From contig JAQWBQ010000008.1 in NCBI GenBank assembly GCA_028706295.1, positions 34,215-98,214 of the forward strand: 64,000 bases of DNA, given 5' to 3'. Below the pieces are notes generated by a model. It saw only the letters and a program-made list of their open reading frames with translations. It made no database searches and was not told the DNA's origin. The translations under genes were made by a program, and so were the position numbers. Shown here piece after piece: positions 55,119 to 63,754 of this stretch; position 1 is the stretch's first letter, and every line of letters begins with the position of its first letter. Source of the DNA: Bacteroidales bacterium (lineage in GTDB: Bacteria; Bacteroidota; Bacteroidia; Bacteroidales; FEN-979).

Positions 55119-57947
55119 TCATTCGCAATCTTTTACACATCTGAACCCCACCGTAGCATTTCGGTTCAGACCAGGTGCAATAAGCAACAGCATTTCAGGG
55201 TGATATGCCGGAAGTGGCCCACCGGTTACATACCAGATACTCTGTGTCGGATGAAAATAACTTCCTCCTCTGATGATGGTAAAATAATATGCCCCGTTGT
55301 CATAAATATCGTTTGTCATTTGCCATACATTACCAATCATATCCTGAACCCCGAAAGAACTTGCGCCTTCAGGGAACTGATTAACAGGAGTTAACAGATT
55401 CAGGTTATTATTACAACGGTTTTCAACCATTTTATCACCCCATGGGTATTTCTTCATTGCTGAACCCTGAGCCGCGTATTGCCATTCCACTTCTGATGGT
55501 AATCGTTTTGAATTCCAGTTAGCATAGGCCTTTGCATCTTCCGGATCTACATAAACGACCGGTAAATTTTCAGTTCCTGAAACAGGTTTCCCATTCAACC
55601 AATGCTTTAAGTAATTTGATGTATCTTTAGGTAAATAATTACTTTCAATCACAAAATTATAATACTGTGAATTGGTAACCGGAAAACGATCCATGTAGAA
55701 TTTATTCATTTTCACCTGCAGGGTATCGGAGAAATCGGGGAAAGCGATGAACGGTTCGAGTGTGGAGGAATCGCGTTGTGTATAAAAATTAAAAGTTCCG
55801 GCAGGAATTTCCACCATACCCGCCGGGATGGTCGCGGAACCTGCTGTTTTCCGGACAGTGTTGATCAGTTCGGGGATGCCCTGCCGGAGAAAGAGGACCT
55901 GTTCATCCAGCAGTTCCCGGTCGGAGAATAACTGAAGGACTAATTTCTTCGCAGTTTTCAACCCGAGCGACCTGATATCTACCGTCGATCCGGCAGGTGA
56001 AAATTCAAAGATTTTCGAATGATAATCCGGGTTTCCTGCTGTCAACACGATTCTGGAACCAGTATTTGCCGAGATTTTTAACAAATGCCCCCGATGTTCA
56101 GCCCGAAGTTGTTTGTTAAAGACAGCGAGGCAGCCTACATTTCCTTCTCTTCGGGTGTGAAGCCAACCCCGGTTAAACGACTCAATTTCAGCAGGGAGAT
56201 ATACCTTTCCTTTTAAATGTACCGTATCAACTTCCAGGTGATTCCATAAGTCGACAAAATGCAGTTCTGAACTTTTCTCTTTCAGTGCTGATTCCATTTC
56301 AAACGATGGACATTCGAACAAGAGACCGTTGAAGCCTTCAGGTTTCAGGCTGTATATGGTAAAGATTACTTTTTGATCAGATCTCCAGGAGTTCACATAG
56401 ATCGAATCGGTCAGCGTGGGAATCAACGGGACCCAATTATAATTATGAAAGACGGAATTATTTTCACGAAGAATCCGAAGTGTTCTGCCCAGGCATGCAT
56501 AGTCCTCCCCTATCCAATCAGGACGGCCCGGTCGCATGGTATTCACCTCAACCCCATAGCCATTGAAAAATGAGACCGCTATTTCCCTGTGAAGCCTGTC
56601 ATCTGCCAACTGAAGTACCCTGAAAATGGCAAAATCAGGCTTGATCAGTTTATTCAGATTAAGCGGTGGAGGCATTACCAGGGCATCATGAACCCTTCCG
56701 CTCACAATCCCGGGCATATCTTTCGGAACCGCCATCCCTTCACTATACATAATGATTCCGGGTTTCACGCTGTCGGCAGTTTCCTGCAAATCCCGACTGG
56801 ATTCTCCTTTTGTGTCAAGTACCACTCCATCGGCATCGGTCGCCCTCAGCAGTTCCTCCATACCAAATAACTGTTCTTCTTTCCGGGTTCCTTCATCCCA
56901 GGGATTATAGGATATGAAATATTTCTTACCGAGCCTGTGAACAAAGTCGGCCTGGCATTTCAATTCCGGTAATCCACCTGGTAAATCACGGTACATATCC
57001 CACTGATTCCGCGGATCAAGTCCGAGTCTTGGCCAGGTCGGCCACAAAGTGAATATGTCATACCCCCCGGTCAACGAATCAAACTCGGTAAAATTCTCAT
57101 AAAAAGTAAAACGTTGTTGTTCGTAATCATAAAACTTTTTATCCCAGGCGAACTGAAGCAACATAAAATAGGTATTCTTCATCCATCCCAGGTCATCTCT
57201 TTGGAAAAGCCTGTTATCAAAGGACTTCAGATCATAAAGCCACCGTTCCTGAAACATCATTTTCATTCCCTGATGCCAATCACCCGAATGAATATCAAAC
57301 CACAGGCTATATTCAGCCCATCCGCCTGGCTTCAGGGTCACCTTCCAGCGATCAATCGCTGTTCTTTCTTTATCCCTTTGACCTCTTCTGGCTAAAGCTG
57401 TCAATGAAATGGTATCATCCAATGTGATATCTGTAAACCCGAGGTGCCAGGCATTATCAGGTAAAACTACTCCGACCGGTCCGAACCCGGGGCGGTACAG
57501 GACTGACCGACACAGGTATCCGGGCCACTCTTTCGAACCTTCAGCAGTGATATAAACCCTGTCATCACCTTTTCCCAATGGGATTAAATTCTCGATAGAA
57601 TGATCACTGTGTCCAACATTCAGAAAGTGCAGAATGTACTTTAATCCGGGTCTGAAACGCTGATCCAATACCATCCATCCGATGATGGAATCATTCAGAT
57701 TAAAGTGAATGGTATCATAGATCATCTGCCATCCGGCCATTGCGGAACTGTAGTCCTTATCATCGATTAAAGCGGTAAAAAATTGTAATTTATATTTCTG
57801 TATATCAATGATATGACTATCAATACTTAAACTTTTTATTGATAATTCATTGCGATCTGCAAGAGGAATGAAAAGTTCCCGGGATTGAGAACAAACCGAC
57901 AAGGTGCCCAGGTTGATAAGGAGCAACAAGAGAAGGTTTTTAACCAT
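55119..57947 (-). CDS. Fusion protein: glycosidase-like barrel with C-terminal SUMF1/FGE-fold domain
   Basis: A 942-residue exported protein (signal peptide LLLLLINLGTLSVCSQ). An N-terminal beta-sandwich (about 20-240) leads into a TIM-barrel-like region (about 250-520) with GGYDIFTLWPTWPRLGLD, FISYNPWDEG, ADGVVLDTKGES and IIMYSEG, which resembles GH36/GH31-type or DUF6259-like enzymes. The last 240 residues have the formylglycine-generating-enzyme fold: GTFNFYTQRD, FPVTNSQYYNFV, LPSEVEWQYAAQG, YPWGD, GNVWQMTNDIY and GFRCVK. The copper-binding cysteine pair of true FGE is not seen in IRGGSYFHPTQS, so sulfatase activation is doubtful. The gene abuts the MGMT gene (2 bp gap) and is last in the SLC5 operon. 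Confidence 0.75.
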   Translation of the reverse strand: MVKNLLLLLLINLGTLSVCSQSRELFIPLADRNELSIKSLSIDSHIIDIQKYKLQFFTALIDDKDYSSAMAGWQMIYDTIHFNLNDSIIGWMVLDQRFRPGLKYILHFLNVGHSDHSIENLIPLGKGDDRVYITAEGSKEWPGYLCRSVLYRPGFGPVGVVLPDNAWHLGFTDITLDDTISLTALARRGQRDKERTAIDRWKVTLKPGGWAEYSLWFDIHSGDWHQGMKMMFQERWLYDLKSFDNRLFQRDDLGWMKNTYFMLLQFAWDKKFYDYEQQRFTFYENFTEFDSLTGGYDIFTLWPTWPRLGLDPRNQWDMYRDLPGGLPELKCQADFVHRLGKKYFISYNPWDEGTRKEEQLFGMEELLRATDADGVVLDTKGESSRDLQETADSVKPGIIMYSEGMAVPKDMPGIVSGRVHDALVMPPPLNLNKLIKPDFAIFRVLQLADDRLHREIAVSFFNGYGVEVNTMRPGRPDWIGEDYACLGRTLRILRENNSVFHNYNWVPLIPTLTDSIYVNSWRSDQKVIFTIYSLKPEGFNGLLFECPSFEMESALKEKSSELHFVDLWNHLEVDTVHLKGKVYLPAEIESFNRGWLHTRREGNVGCLAVFNKQLRAEHRGHLLKISANTGSRIVLTAGNPDYHSKIFEFSPAGSTVDIRSLGLKTAKKLVLQLFSDRELLDEQVLFLRQGIPELINTVRKTAGSATIPAGMVEIPAGTFNFYTQRDSSTLEPFIAFPDFSDTLQVKMNKFYMDRFPVTNSQYYNFVIESNYLPKDTSNYLKHWLNGKPVSGTENLPVVYVDPEDAKAYANWNSKRLPSEVEWQYAAQGSAMKKYPWGDKMVENRCNNNLNLLTPVNQFPEGASSFGVQDMIGNVWQMTNDIYDNGAYYFTIIRGGSYFHPTQSIWYVTGGPLPAYHPEMLLLIAPGLNRNATVGFRCVKDCE

Positions 57948-57949
57948 GA

Positions 57950-58441
57950 TCAGGCTTTTCCGTAAAAGAGATCCCGCTGGATAAAGGCATGCTCATGTTC
58001 GAGTAGCCATTTTTTCCTTTTCAAACCCGCTCGATAACCTACCAGTTTTCCATCGTGGCCAATAACCCTGTGGCACGGAACAATGATCGATATGGGATTG
58101 CTGCCATTTGCATGTCCTACGGCTCTGAGTGCATTTGAATTGCCTATCGTGGAAGCCAGGTCATGATATGTGATGGTTTTGCCGAACGGAATGCTTTGCA
58201 ACGCATTCCATACCTGAAGTTGAAATTCTGTTCCGTCGAGGTCAAGTTTAAGATCGAATGTTTGACGGGTTCCGTGGAAATACTCTTCCAATTGTGTTGC
58301 ACAATCTTTCAAAACTGCCGGTGTCCGGACAATTTTCACACGAAAATCAAGAAAATAGAGGTGCTTAATACCTTTTTCAGAGCCTGCAATTTCAATATAC
58401 CCAATTGGGGTTTTGAGAAAGGCCCTTTGGATCGGGTTCAT
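57950..58441 (-). CDS. Methylated-DNA-[protein]-cysteine S-methyltransferase
   Basis: A 163-residue DNA repair protein that takes the alkyl group from O6-alkylguanine onto its own cysteine. The acceptor is Cys123 in IIVPCHRVIG, with the Asn hinge in RAVGHANGSNP and the helix-turn-helix FQLQVWNALQSIPFGKT. The N-terminal domain is short, as in Ogt-type proteins. The gene lies 1 bp after the small membrane protein and 2 bp before the fusion gene, so it is embedded in a sugar operon; a functional link is not apparent. Confidence 0.93.
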   Translation of the reverse strand: MNPIQRAFLKTPIGYIEIAGSEKGIKHLYFLDFRVKIVRTPAVLKDCATQLEEYFHGTRQTFDLKLDLDGTEFQLQVWNALQSIPFGKTITYHDLASTIGNSNALRAVGHANGSNPISIIVPCHRVIGHDGKLVGYRAGLKRKKWLLEHEHAFIQRDLFYGKA

Positions 58442-58442
58442 A

Positions 58443-58655
58443 TCAGGTGTGTTTTGACTTTTTGCTTTTCCAGGCTAAAAACAGCATGATACCACCGAAC
58501 AGCAGCATACCAATGCCAGACCACAGGTTCACATTGACCCCTAGGGAGCGGGAATAGAGCATGGCATCAGAACTGGTAAAAAGGCCATAAACTGTAAGGA
58601 ACAATCCCAGGATGCTGAACATCAAACCAATCGGAAATTTTATATCTATGCCCAT
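58443..58655 (-). CDS. Small two-span membrane protein, possible symporter accessory
   Basis: A 70-residue protein with two predicted membrane spans (FPIGLMFSILGLFLTVYGLF and LWSGIGMLLFGGIMLFLAW) and a basic C-terminal tail. It follows the SLC5 symporter gene by 60 bp and precedes the MGMT gene by 1 bp. Small two-span proteins sit next to some SLC5 symporters, so an accessory role is possible; I do not recognise a named family. Confidence 0.75.
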   Translation of the reverse strand: MGIDIKFPIGLMFSILGLFLTVYGLFTSSDAMLYSRSLGVNVNLWSGIGMLLFGGIMLFLAWKSKKSKHT

Positions 58656-58715
58656 CTGAATCTTTAGATTAAAAATATTGAAGGTTACGACAATTTAAGA
58701 TTTACAAATTTTATC

Positions 58716-60449
58716 CTACCAGAATAAGATAGTGAGAACGGTTAAGATGATCAATACCAGGATAGCAAGGGAAGTTGATCTTTTATACCAGGGCACATGA
58801 TCGTCTTTTATTTTTGGTGTAAGCGAATAGACCAGTCCCTTGAGTTCTTCGTCTGTTTTTTTCTGTTTGGTTGAAAGGGATACGACAAGGGTGACCAGTG
58901 CGCTGGTGGTGCAGGCGTAGATGGCAGTCCAGAAATTCTGTGCCATCTCAACAGGATAGGCATAGCACTTACAGAGCCATCCACCTTTGACCAGTGTATC
59001 GGCGCCTTCGGGATAGGTAATTCCATGATGAATCAGAGCGATCAGGAAACCTGCAAGGAGCCCTGTAAAAGCAGCATGACCGGTTGATTGTTTCCAGAAC
59101 ATTCCAAGGAATATTACAGCAAACAACGGGGCATTAATCATGGAGAAGATGGTTTGCAGAAAATCCATGATGTTTCCAAACAAACTGGCGAGGTAGGCTG
59201 CACCGATGCTTACCAGAACACCGAAAACGGTCGCCAACCTGCCGACCTTCAGGTAGTGGTTATCATCAGAGGTTTTATCACCGGTTGGCGGTCGTAAATA
59301 GCTCTGATAGATGTCGTAAGTCCACACGGTATTGAAAGCAGATACATTTCCTGCCATGCCCGACATAAAAGAGGCCAGCAACGCGGTTATTCCAAGTCCG
59401 AGTACACCTGCCGGCAGATATTGTTTCAACAACATTATGATGGTGTAGTCCCAGATTGGCTGGCCTGCTTCATTCATTGGCAGCACAAATCCCTTTCCCG
59501 GGGTATTCATCAGCACCAGCGCTGCGATTCCAGGAACGATAATCAGGAACGGAATAAACATCTTCGGGATGGCGCCGATCAGCGGGGTATTCCGGGCTGC
59601 GGTAAGAGAATGGGCCGACATGGCGCGTTGAACGATGAGGAAATTGGTACACCAGTAACCAAATGAGAGTACGAAACCAAGTCCGGCAAAAATGCCATAC
59701 CACTCTACCCCTAAGGGGTTTGCCCGGGCCGATCCGGTATATTTCCAGGTTGTGGTCCAGGTATCCGGTGCAAATCCCTTCCCTGAAACTATCGGGGCAA
59801 GCTGGTCCTGCAAACCGTTCCACCCTCCAAGATCCTTCAGACTCAACAGAACGATAGGCAGCAATCCGATGACGATAATGAAAAACTGGAGGACTTCATT
59901 ATAGATGGCTGAAGACAACCCGCCAAGGTAGGTATAAGCAAGAACTATAGCCGCTGATAACAGAAGGCTCAGGTGGAAGTTCCATCCCAACACTTTTTCC
60001 ATAAGGATTGCCAGGGCGTACATCGATATACCTGAAGCGAGAATGGTCATCACGGCAAACAAAATCGCATTCAGTCCACGGGTTTTTTCATCATACCGAA
60101 GCTTCAGATATTCAGGGACAGACCGCGCTTTTGATCCATAGTAAAATGGCATCATGAACAGGGCCAGGAATACCATGGCCGGAATAGCTCCGATCCAGTA
60201 AAAGTGTGTCGTCAACATTCCGTATTTTGCGCCTGATCCGGTCATTCCCATCACTTCAAGCGCCCCGAGGTTGGTCGAAATGAAAGCCAGTCCGGCAACC
60301 CATGCCGGCATGGAACGACCTGCTTCAAGAAAGGCATTGGCATCTTTCATATAACGTTTCAGCGCCCATCCGATCCCCAGGACAAAGACAAAATAGACGA
60401 TCATGATGGCATAATCGATCCAACTCAGAACAAACCCGGTATCAACCAT
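58716..60449 (-). CDS. Sodium:solute symporter, SLC5/SSS family (likely sugar)
   Basis: A 577-residue transporter with about 14-15 spans and the LeuT-type inverted repeat. The first spans hold AGRSMPAWVAGLAFISTNLGALEVMG, the residues around the sodium site, and SVPEYLKLRYD; later AYTYLGGLSSAIYNEVLQFF and FMSGMAGNVSAFNTVWTYDIY are family motifs. The context of glycosidases and an aldose epimerase favours a sugar. It is first in a four-gene minus-strand set with the small membrane protein, MGMT and fusion genes. Together with the absence of SusC/D it suggests uptake of monosaccharides. Confidence 0.9.
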   Translation of the reverse strand: MVDTGFVLSWIDYAIMIVYFVFVLGIGWALKRYMKDANAFLEAGRSMPAWVAGLAFISTNLGALEVMGMTGSGAKYGMLTTHFYWIGAIPAMVFLALFMMPFYYGSKARSVPEYLKLRYDEKTRGLNAILFAVMTILASGISMYALAILMEKVLGWNFHLSLLLSAAIVLAYTYLGGLSSAIYNEVLQFFIIVIGLLPIVLLSLKDLGGWNGLQDQLAPIVSGKGFAPDTWTTTWKYTGSARANPLGVEWYGIFAGLGFVLSFGYWCTNFLIVQRAMSAHSLTAARNTPLIGAIPKMFIPFLIIVPGIAALVLMNTPGKGFVLPMNEAGQPIWDYTIIMLLKQYLPAGVLGLGITALLASFMSGMAGNVSAFNTVWTYDIYQSYLRPPTGDKTSDDNHYLKVGRLATVFGVLVSIGAAYLASLFGNIMDFLQTIFSMINAPLFAVIFLGMFWKQSTGHAAFTGLLAGFLIALIHHGITYPEGADTLVKGGWLCKCYAYPVEMAQNFWTAIYACTTSALVTLVVSLSTKQKKTDEELKGLVYSLTPKIKDDHVPWYKRSTSLAILVLIILTVLTILFW

Positions 60450-60553
60450 TTCTGTATTGTTAAAATATTAATATTGAATTTATTATTGAACAGATAAATC
60501 TGTCATGATTTGGAATAATGAAACAAATTTAACAGGATATTTTTATGAATCGA

Positions 60554-60561
60554 TATCTTTG
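60554..60561 (+). promoter_or_regulatory. -7 element TATCTTTG before the metallophosphoesterase gene
   Basis: An exact TAnnTTTG match 33 bp before the TTG start at 60595, and compatible with that start. Confidence 0.5.
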
Positions 60562-60594
60562 CAGCCATAAAATCAAGAATAAGAGAAAAAAAAA

Positions 60595-61752
60595 TTGAAG
60601 ACCGGAGCGTTTATTATCTTCTTTACCATTGTTATTACCGTTTACGGTTTACTTAACAGCTACATTTTTATTCGCGGATTACAAGCTTTGCCGGCAGGTT
60701 CATGCTGGCGATCCTGGTATAGTGTCGGTTTCTGGTTGATCGCATCGACCTTTATTCTTGCACGGGTATTGGAACGTGCTTATCCGTGCGGATTTACGGG
60801 TGTCATCACCTGGATCGGATCGTTCTGGCTCGCATTCCTTCTCTATTTCACCCTGGCCGCCCTGCTGGCCGATTTAGTGAGGTTTCTCAACCATTTTATT
60901 CATTTTTTACCGTCGGCATTGCTTGCCGATTACGGGAAAACCAAAATGATCCTGTTGATCAGTGTTATTGGAATGGTTGCTATGGTTGTTGTTGCCGGAT
61001 ACATCAATGCCAGAAATCCGCGGATTAAAAAGCTAAACCTTCATATTTCCAAGACGGTAACAGGGTCGCGTGAGCTCAACCTGGTGATGGCATCGGATAT
61101 TCATCTCGGAACCCTGATTGCGAAGAGGAAAGCCAATAAACTGGTTGCTACCATTAACAGTCTGAATCCCGATCTCGTTCTCTTTGCAGGAGATGTGGTG
61201 GATGAAGATCTGACGCCGGTAATCATGAATAACCTGGGTGCAAACCTCAGTCAGATCAGGGCAAAGCTGGGCGTTTACGCAATCCCCGGCAACCACGAGT
61301 ACATCGGAGGCGCCGAACCGGCCATCCGGTATCTGGAGGAACACGGTGTGAAAGTGTTGCGTGATACGTCCATCCGGATCGATAACCGGTTTTACCTGGT
61401 AGGTCGGGACGATCGCGATAAAAAGCGTTTTACAGGCAAGGCAAGACGTGAACTGGGTGAACTTATGAAAGGCGTTGACCATTCCTGTCCGGTTATCCTT
61501 ATGGATCATCAACCCTTTTATCTTGATCAGACGGTTCACGAAAACGTAGATCTGCAACTTTCAGGGCATACCCATCATGGTCAGATATGGCCGCTCAACC
61601 TGATAACATCAGCAATGTATGAGATCAGCAGCGGATACCTGAAAAAGGGAAATACCCATTTCTATGTCTCTAACGGATTCGGCACGTGGGGACCTCCTAT
61701 CAGACTTGGTAATCGTCCCGAGATCGTGCAAATTAAACTGACTTTTGACTGA
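60595..61752 (+). CDS. Membrane metallophosphoesterase
   Basis: A 385-residue protein with four or so N-terminal membrane helices (about 1-140) and a calcineurin-like phosphoesterase domain (about 155-385): the metal-binding motifs are DIHLG, GDVVDED, GNHEYIGG and GHTHHGQIWP. The layout matches the YkuE/YaeI group, some of which act on UDP-diacylglucosamine or other lipid phosphates. The start is a TTG: an in-frame TAA lies four codons upstream and no ATG occurs before the membrane helices. It precedes the M23 peptidase by 4 bp. Confidence 0.88.
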   Translation: MKTGAFIIFFTIVITVYGLLNSYIFIRGLQALPAGSCWRSWYSVGFWLIASTFILARVLERAYPCGFTGVITWIGSFWLAFLLYFTLAALLADLVRFLNHFIHFLPSALLADYGKTKMILLISVIGMVAMVVVAGYINARNPRIKKLNLHISKTVTGSRELNLVMASDIHLGTLIAKRKANKLVATINSLNPDLVLFAGDVVDEDLTPVIMNNLGANLSQIRAKLGVYAIPGNHEYIGGAEPAIRYLEEHGVKVLRDTSIRIDNRFYLVGRDDRDKKRFTGKARRELGELMKGVDHSCPVILMDHQPFYLDQTVHENVDLQLSGHTHHGQIWPLNLITSAMYEISSGYLKKGNTHFYVSNGFGTWGPPIRLGNRPEIVQIKLTFD

Positions 61753-61756
61753 CCCT

Positions 61757-62983
61757 ATGTATAAAACTCGTTTCAGACTTGTTACGCTCATAACCCTGTT
61801 TACGGTATTGGGAATCATCCTCCTGATCTGGTCGCTGTTTCCGTTGTTCCATCAAAAAGAACCAGTCAAAGCCAGTGTTCCAAAATCGCACATCGCCTAC
61901 AACCTGGCCCTCGACTCCGTTGATATAACTTACGGCAAGGTGAAGGGCAACCAGAATCTGTCGGCGTTGCTGGCCAAACTGGTATCACCCCAGATCATTG
62001 ACCGGATCGGTAAATCTACCTGTGAAATATTCGACGTCAGGAAAATCCGTTCAGGAAATACCTATGCACGTATAACATCCCGGGATTCGGCAAGACGTAC
62101 CCTCTTCTTCATTTATGAAATCAATCCCATTGATTTTGTTGTTTATGATTTCAGGGATTCGCTCCGGGTTTACCGTGATAAGAAGAACGTTAAAATGAAT
62201 GTTAAGACTGCAACGGGAACCATTACTTCTTCATTGTGGAACTGTTTCGCGGAGCAAAACCTTGACGTTGAGCTGGGGTTGGCGCTTTCGGATGTTTATG
62301 CCTGGACGGTCGATTTTTATGGGTTACAACGGGGTGATCACTTTAAAGTAATCTATGAAGAAGTTCATGTAGATGGAAGGATGGTAGGGATTGAAAAGAT
62401 TCTTGCTGCGGTATTCAGCAGTGGCAATAAGGATTTTTTCGCATTTTATTTCCCGCAACAGGGTAAGCCGGCATATTTCGATGAAAAGGGACAAAGCCTG
62501 CAGCGATCTTTTCTGAAGGCTCCCTTGAAATTTTCCCGGATCAGTTCCCGGTTTTCCAGAGCCCGCAAACATCCCATCCTTAGGATTGTGAGGCCCCACT
62601 ATGGCGTCGATTATTCCGCACCACGCGGCACTCCGGTTGTATCGCTCGGAGACGGACGTGTGGGTGAGGCAGGTTTTAAAGGCGGCTACGGACGATTTAT
62701 CAGCATTCACCACAATTCGTCGTATACCACAACCTATGCACATCTTTCGGGCTATGCAAAAGGGTTAAAGGCCGGAAATCATGTGAGTCAGGGTGAGGTA
62801 ATTGGTTATGTCGGGAGCAGCGGACTGTCGACCGGCCCCCATCTCGACTTCAGGGTGTATAAAAACGGGAAACCCATCGATCCGTTGAGATTGGAGTCAC
62901 CGCATGCGAAACCGGTAGATTCCAGGGATATCCCTTCTTTTTCAAAGACCGTCCAAAAGTATAGAAATCAATTATCCGATTAA
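61757..62983 (+). CDS. M23 family metallopeptidase, membrane-anchored
   Basis: A 408-residue protein with an N-terminal membrane helix (LVTLITLFTVLGIILLIWSLF), a long region to about residue 270, and an M23 (LytM-like) domain (about 280-395). HxxxD ligands appear in PHYGVDYSAPRGTPV and the second motif in STGPHLDFRVYKNG. The usual HxH is HLD here, so the third zinc ligand is an aspartate or the site is altered. M23 enzymes cut peptidoglycan crosslinks. ATG 61757 is chosen over an in-frame TTG that overlaps the upstream gene. Its TAA is shared with the convergent EXPERA gene. Confidence 0.88.
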   Translation: MYKTRFRLVTLITLFTVLGIILLIWSLFPLFHQKEPVKASVPKSHIAYNLALDSVDITYGKVKGNQNLSALLAKLVSPQIIDRIGKSTCEIFDVRKIRSGNTYARITSRDSARRTLFFIYEINPIDFVVYDFRDSLRVYRDKKNVKMNVKTATGTITSSLWNCFAEQNLDVELGLALSDVYAWTVDFYGLQRGDHFKVIYEEVHVDGRMVGIEKILAAVFSSGNKDFFAFYFPQQGKPAYFDEKGQSLQRSFLKAPLKFSRISSRFSRARKHPILRIVRPHYGVDYSAPRGTPVVSLGDGRVGEAGFKGGYGRFISIHHNSSYTTTYAHLSGYAKGLKAGNHVSQGEVIGYVGSSGLSTGPHLDFRVYKNGKPIDPLRLESPHAKPVDSRDIPSFSKTVQKYRNQLSD

Positions 62984-63495
62984 TCGTACGACTCCACCGT
63001 AAAAGGATGTTCGTGTTTCCACATTTTCAGTATCAGAAATACCGGGAAGAGGCACCACGGCGCATTTGCCAGGGTAACAATCAGGGGTGAATGGGTTGCA
63101 TAAGGGCCCCAGTATTCCTCACTCATAATGATAAAAACGTTTGTAAATAACATGGTGGAGTATATAATTGTAGGTATCCTTATCCAATCCTTACCCCTGA
63201 TAAAAGCAAAGATCGCAAAAGCATAATAAGGCCCGAAGAATACTACATCTAACCAGATTGTGGCTTTCCACCAAACCGGACGGGCCCATTGGAGGGGATC
63301 AAAATTACTGCCCCACCAGTGCACCATATCGACCAGGAACGGCAAGGGCCAAATCGGATAATTGAACTGAGCAGGATTAAAAATCACAATTTGCTCAATA
63401 TCTACCACGTAAGTTATGAAAGATAAATTCAGAACGAAAAATGAAAGGTAGATATAGTCAGATTTTCGTTTCTTCAGTGGAATCGGGCTCCTCAT
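62980..63495 (-). CDS. EXPERA-domain membrane protein (TMEM97/EBP-like)
   Basis: A 171-residue membrane protein with about four spans. The pattern DYIYLSFFVLNLSFITYVVDIEQI, then FLVDMVHWWG, LQWARPVWWKATIWLDVVFFGPYYA and the C-terminal MSEEYWGP matches the EXPERA fold of emopamil-binding protein, TM6SF2 and TMEM97, with acidic residues inside helices. In eukaryotes this fold binds or isomerises sterols; bacterial members have no assigned role. Its stop is shared with the convergent M23 gene. Confidence 0.78.
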   Translation of the reverse strand: MRSPIPLKKRKSDYIYLSFFVLNLSFITYVVDIEQIVIFNPAQFNYPIWPLPFLVDMVHWWGSNFDPLQWARPVWWKATIWLDVVFFGPYYAFAIFAFIRGKDWIRIPTIIYSTMLFTNVFIIMSEEYWGPYATHSPLIVTLANAPWCLFPVFLILKMWKHEHPFTVESYD

Positions 63496-63715
63496 AGATG
63501 AATATTGGTTAAATAATGATATGAATGTGTTGAAATTGCCGATCTGATAAACCGATATAATTTCCTGATTGAACTTTCAAATTCATTTGAAATTCACAGT
63601 TTCCTTTTGAATTCTGCACAAAAATAAACTTTTGAATGCATTGAATACGTCATTTACAATTTCTTTTGCAGTGGTCGCTGATTCTGAAAATAAAATTCTT
63701 AGGTTTGTATCATGA

Positions 63716-63723
63716 TATATTTG
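63716..63723 (+). promoter_or_regulatory. -7 element TATATTTG before the aldose epimerase gene
   Basis: An exact TAnnTTTG match 31 bp before the ATG at 63755, in a 259-bp AT-rich gap (63496-63754) in which nothing else is recognisable. Confidence 0.45.
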
Positions 63724-63754
63724 GGTTAGAACTTATCAGCCTTTTAAACCAGTT

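Noticed and set aside
55119-57947. True formylglycine-generating enzyme activating a sulfatase
   Set aside because: The cysteine pair needed for copper binding is not seen in the C-terminal domain and no sulfatase gene is in the window.
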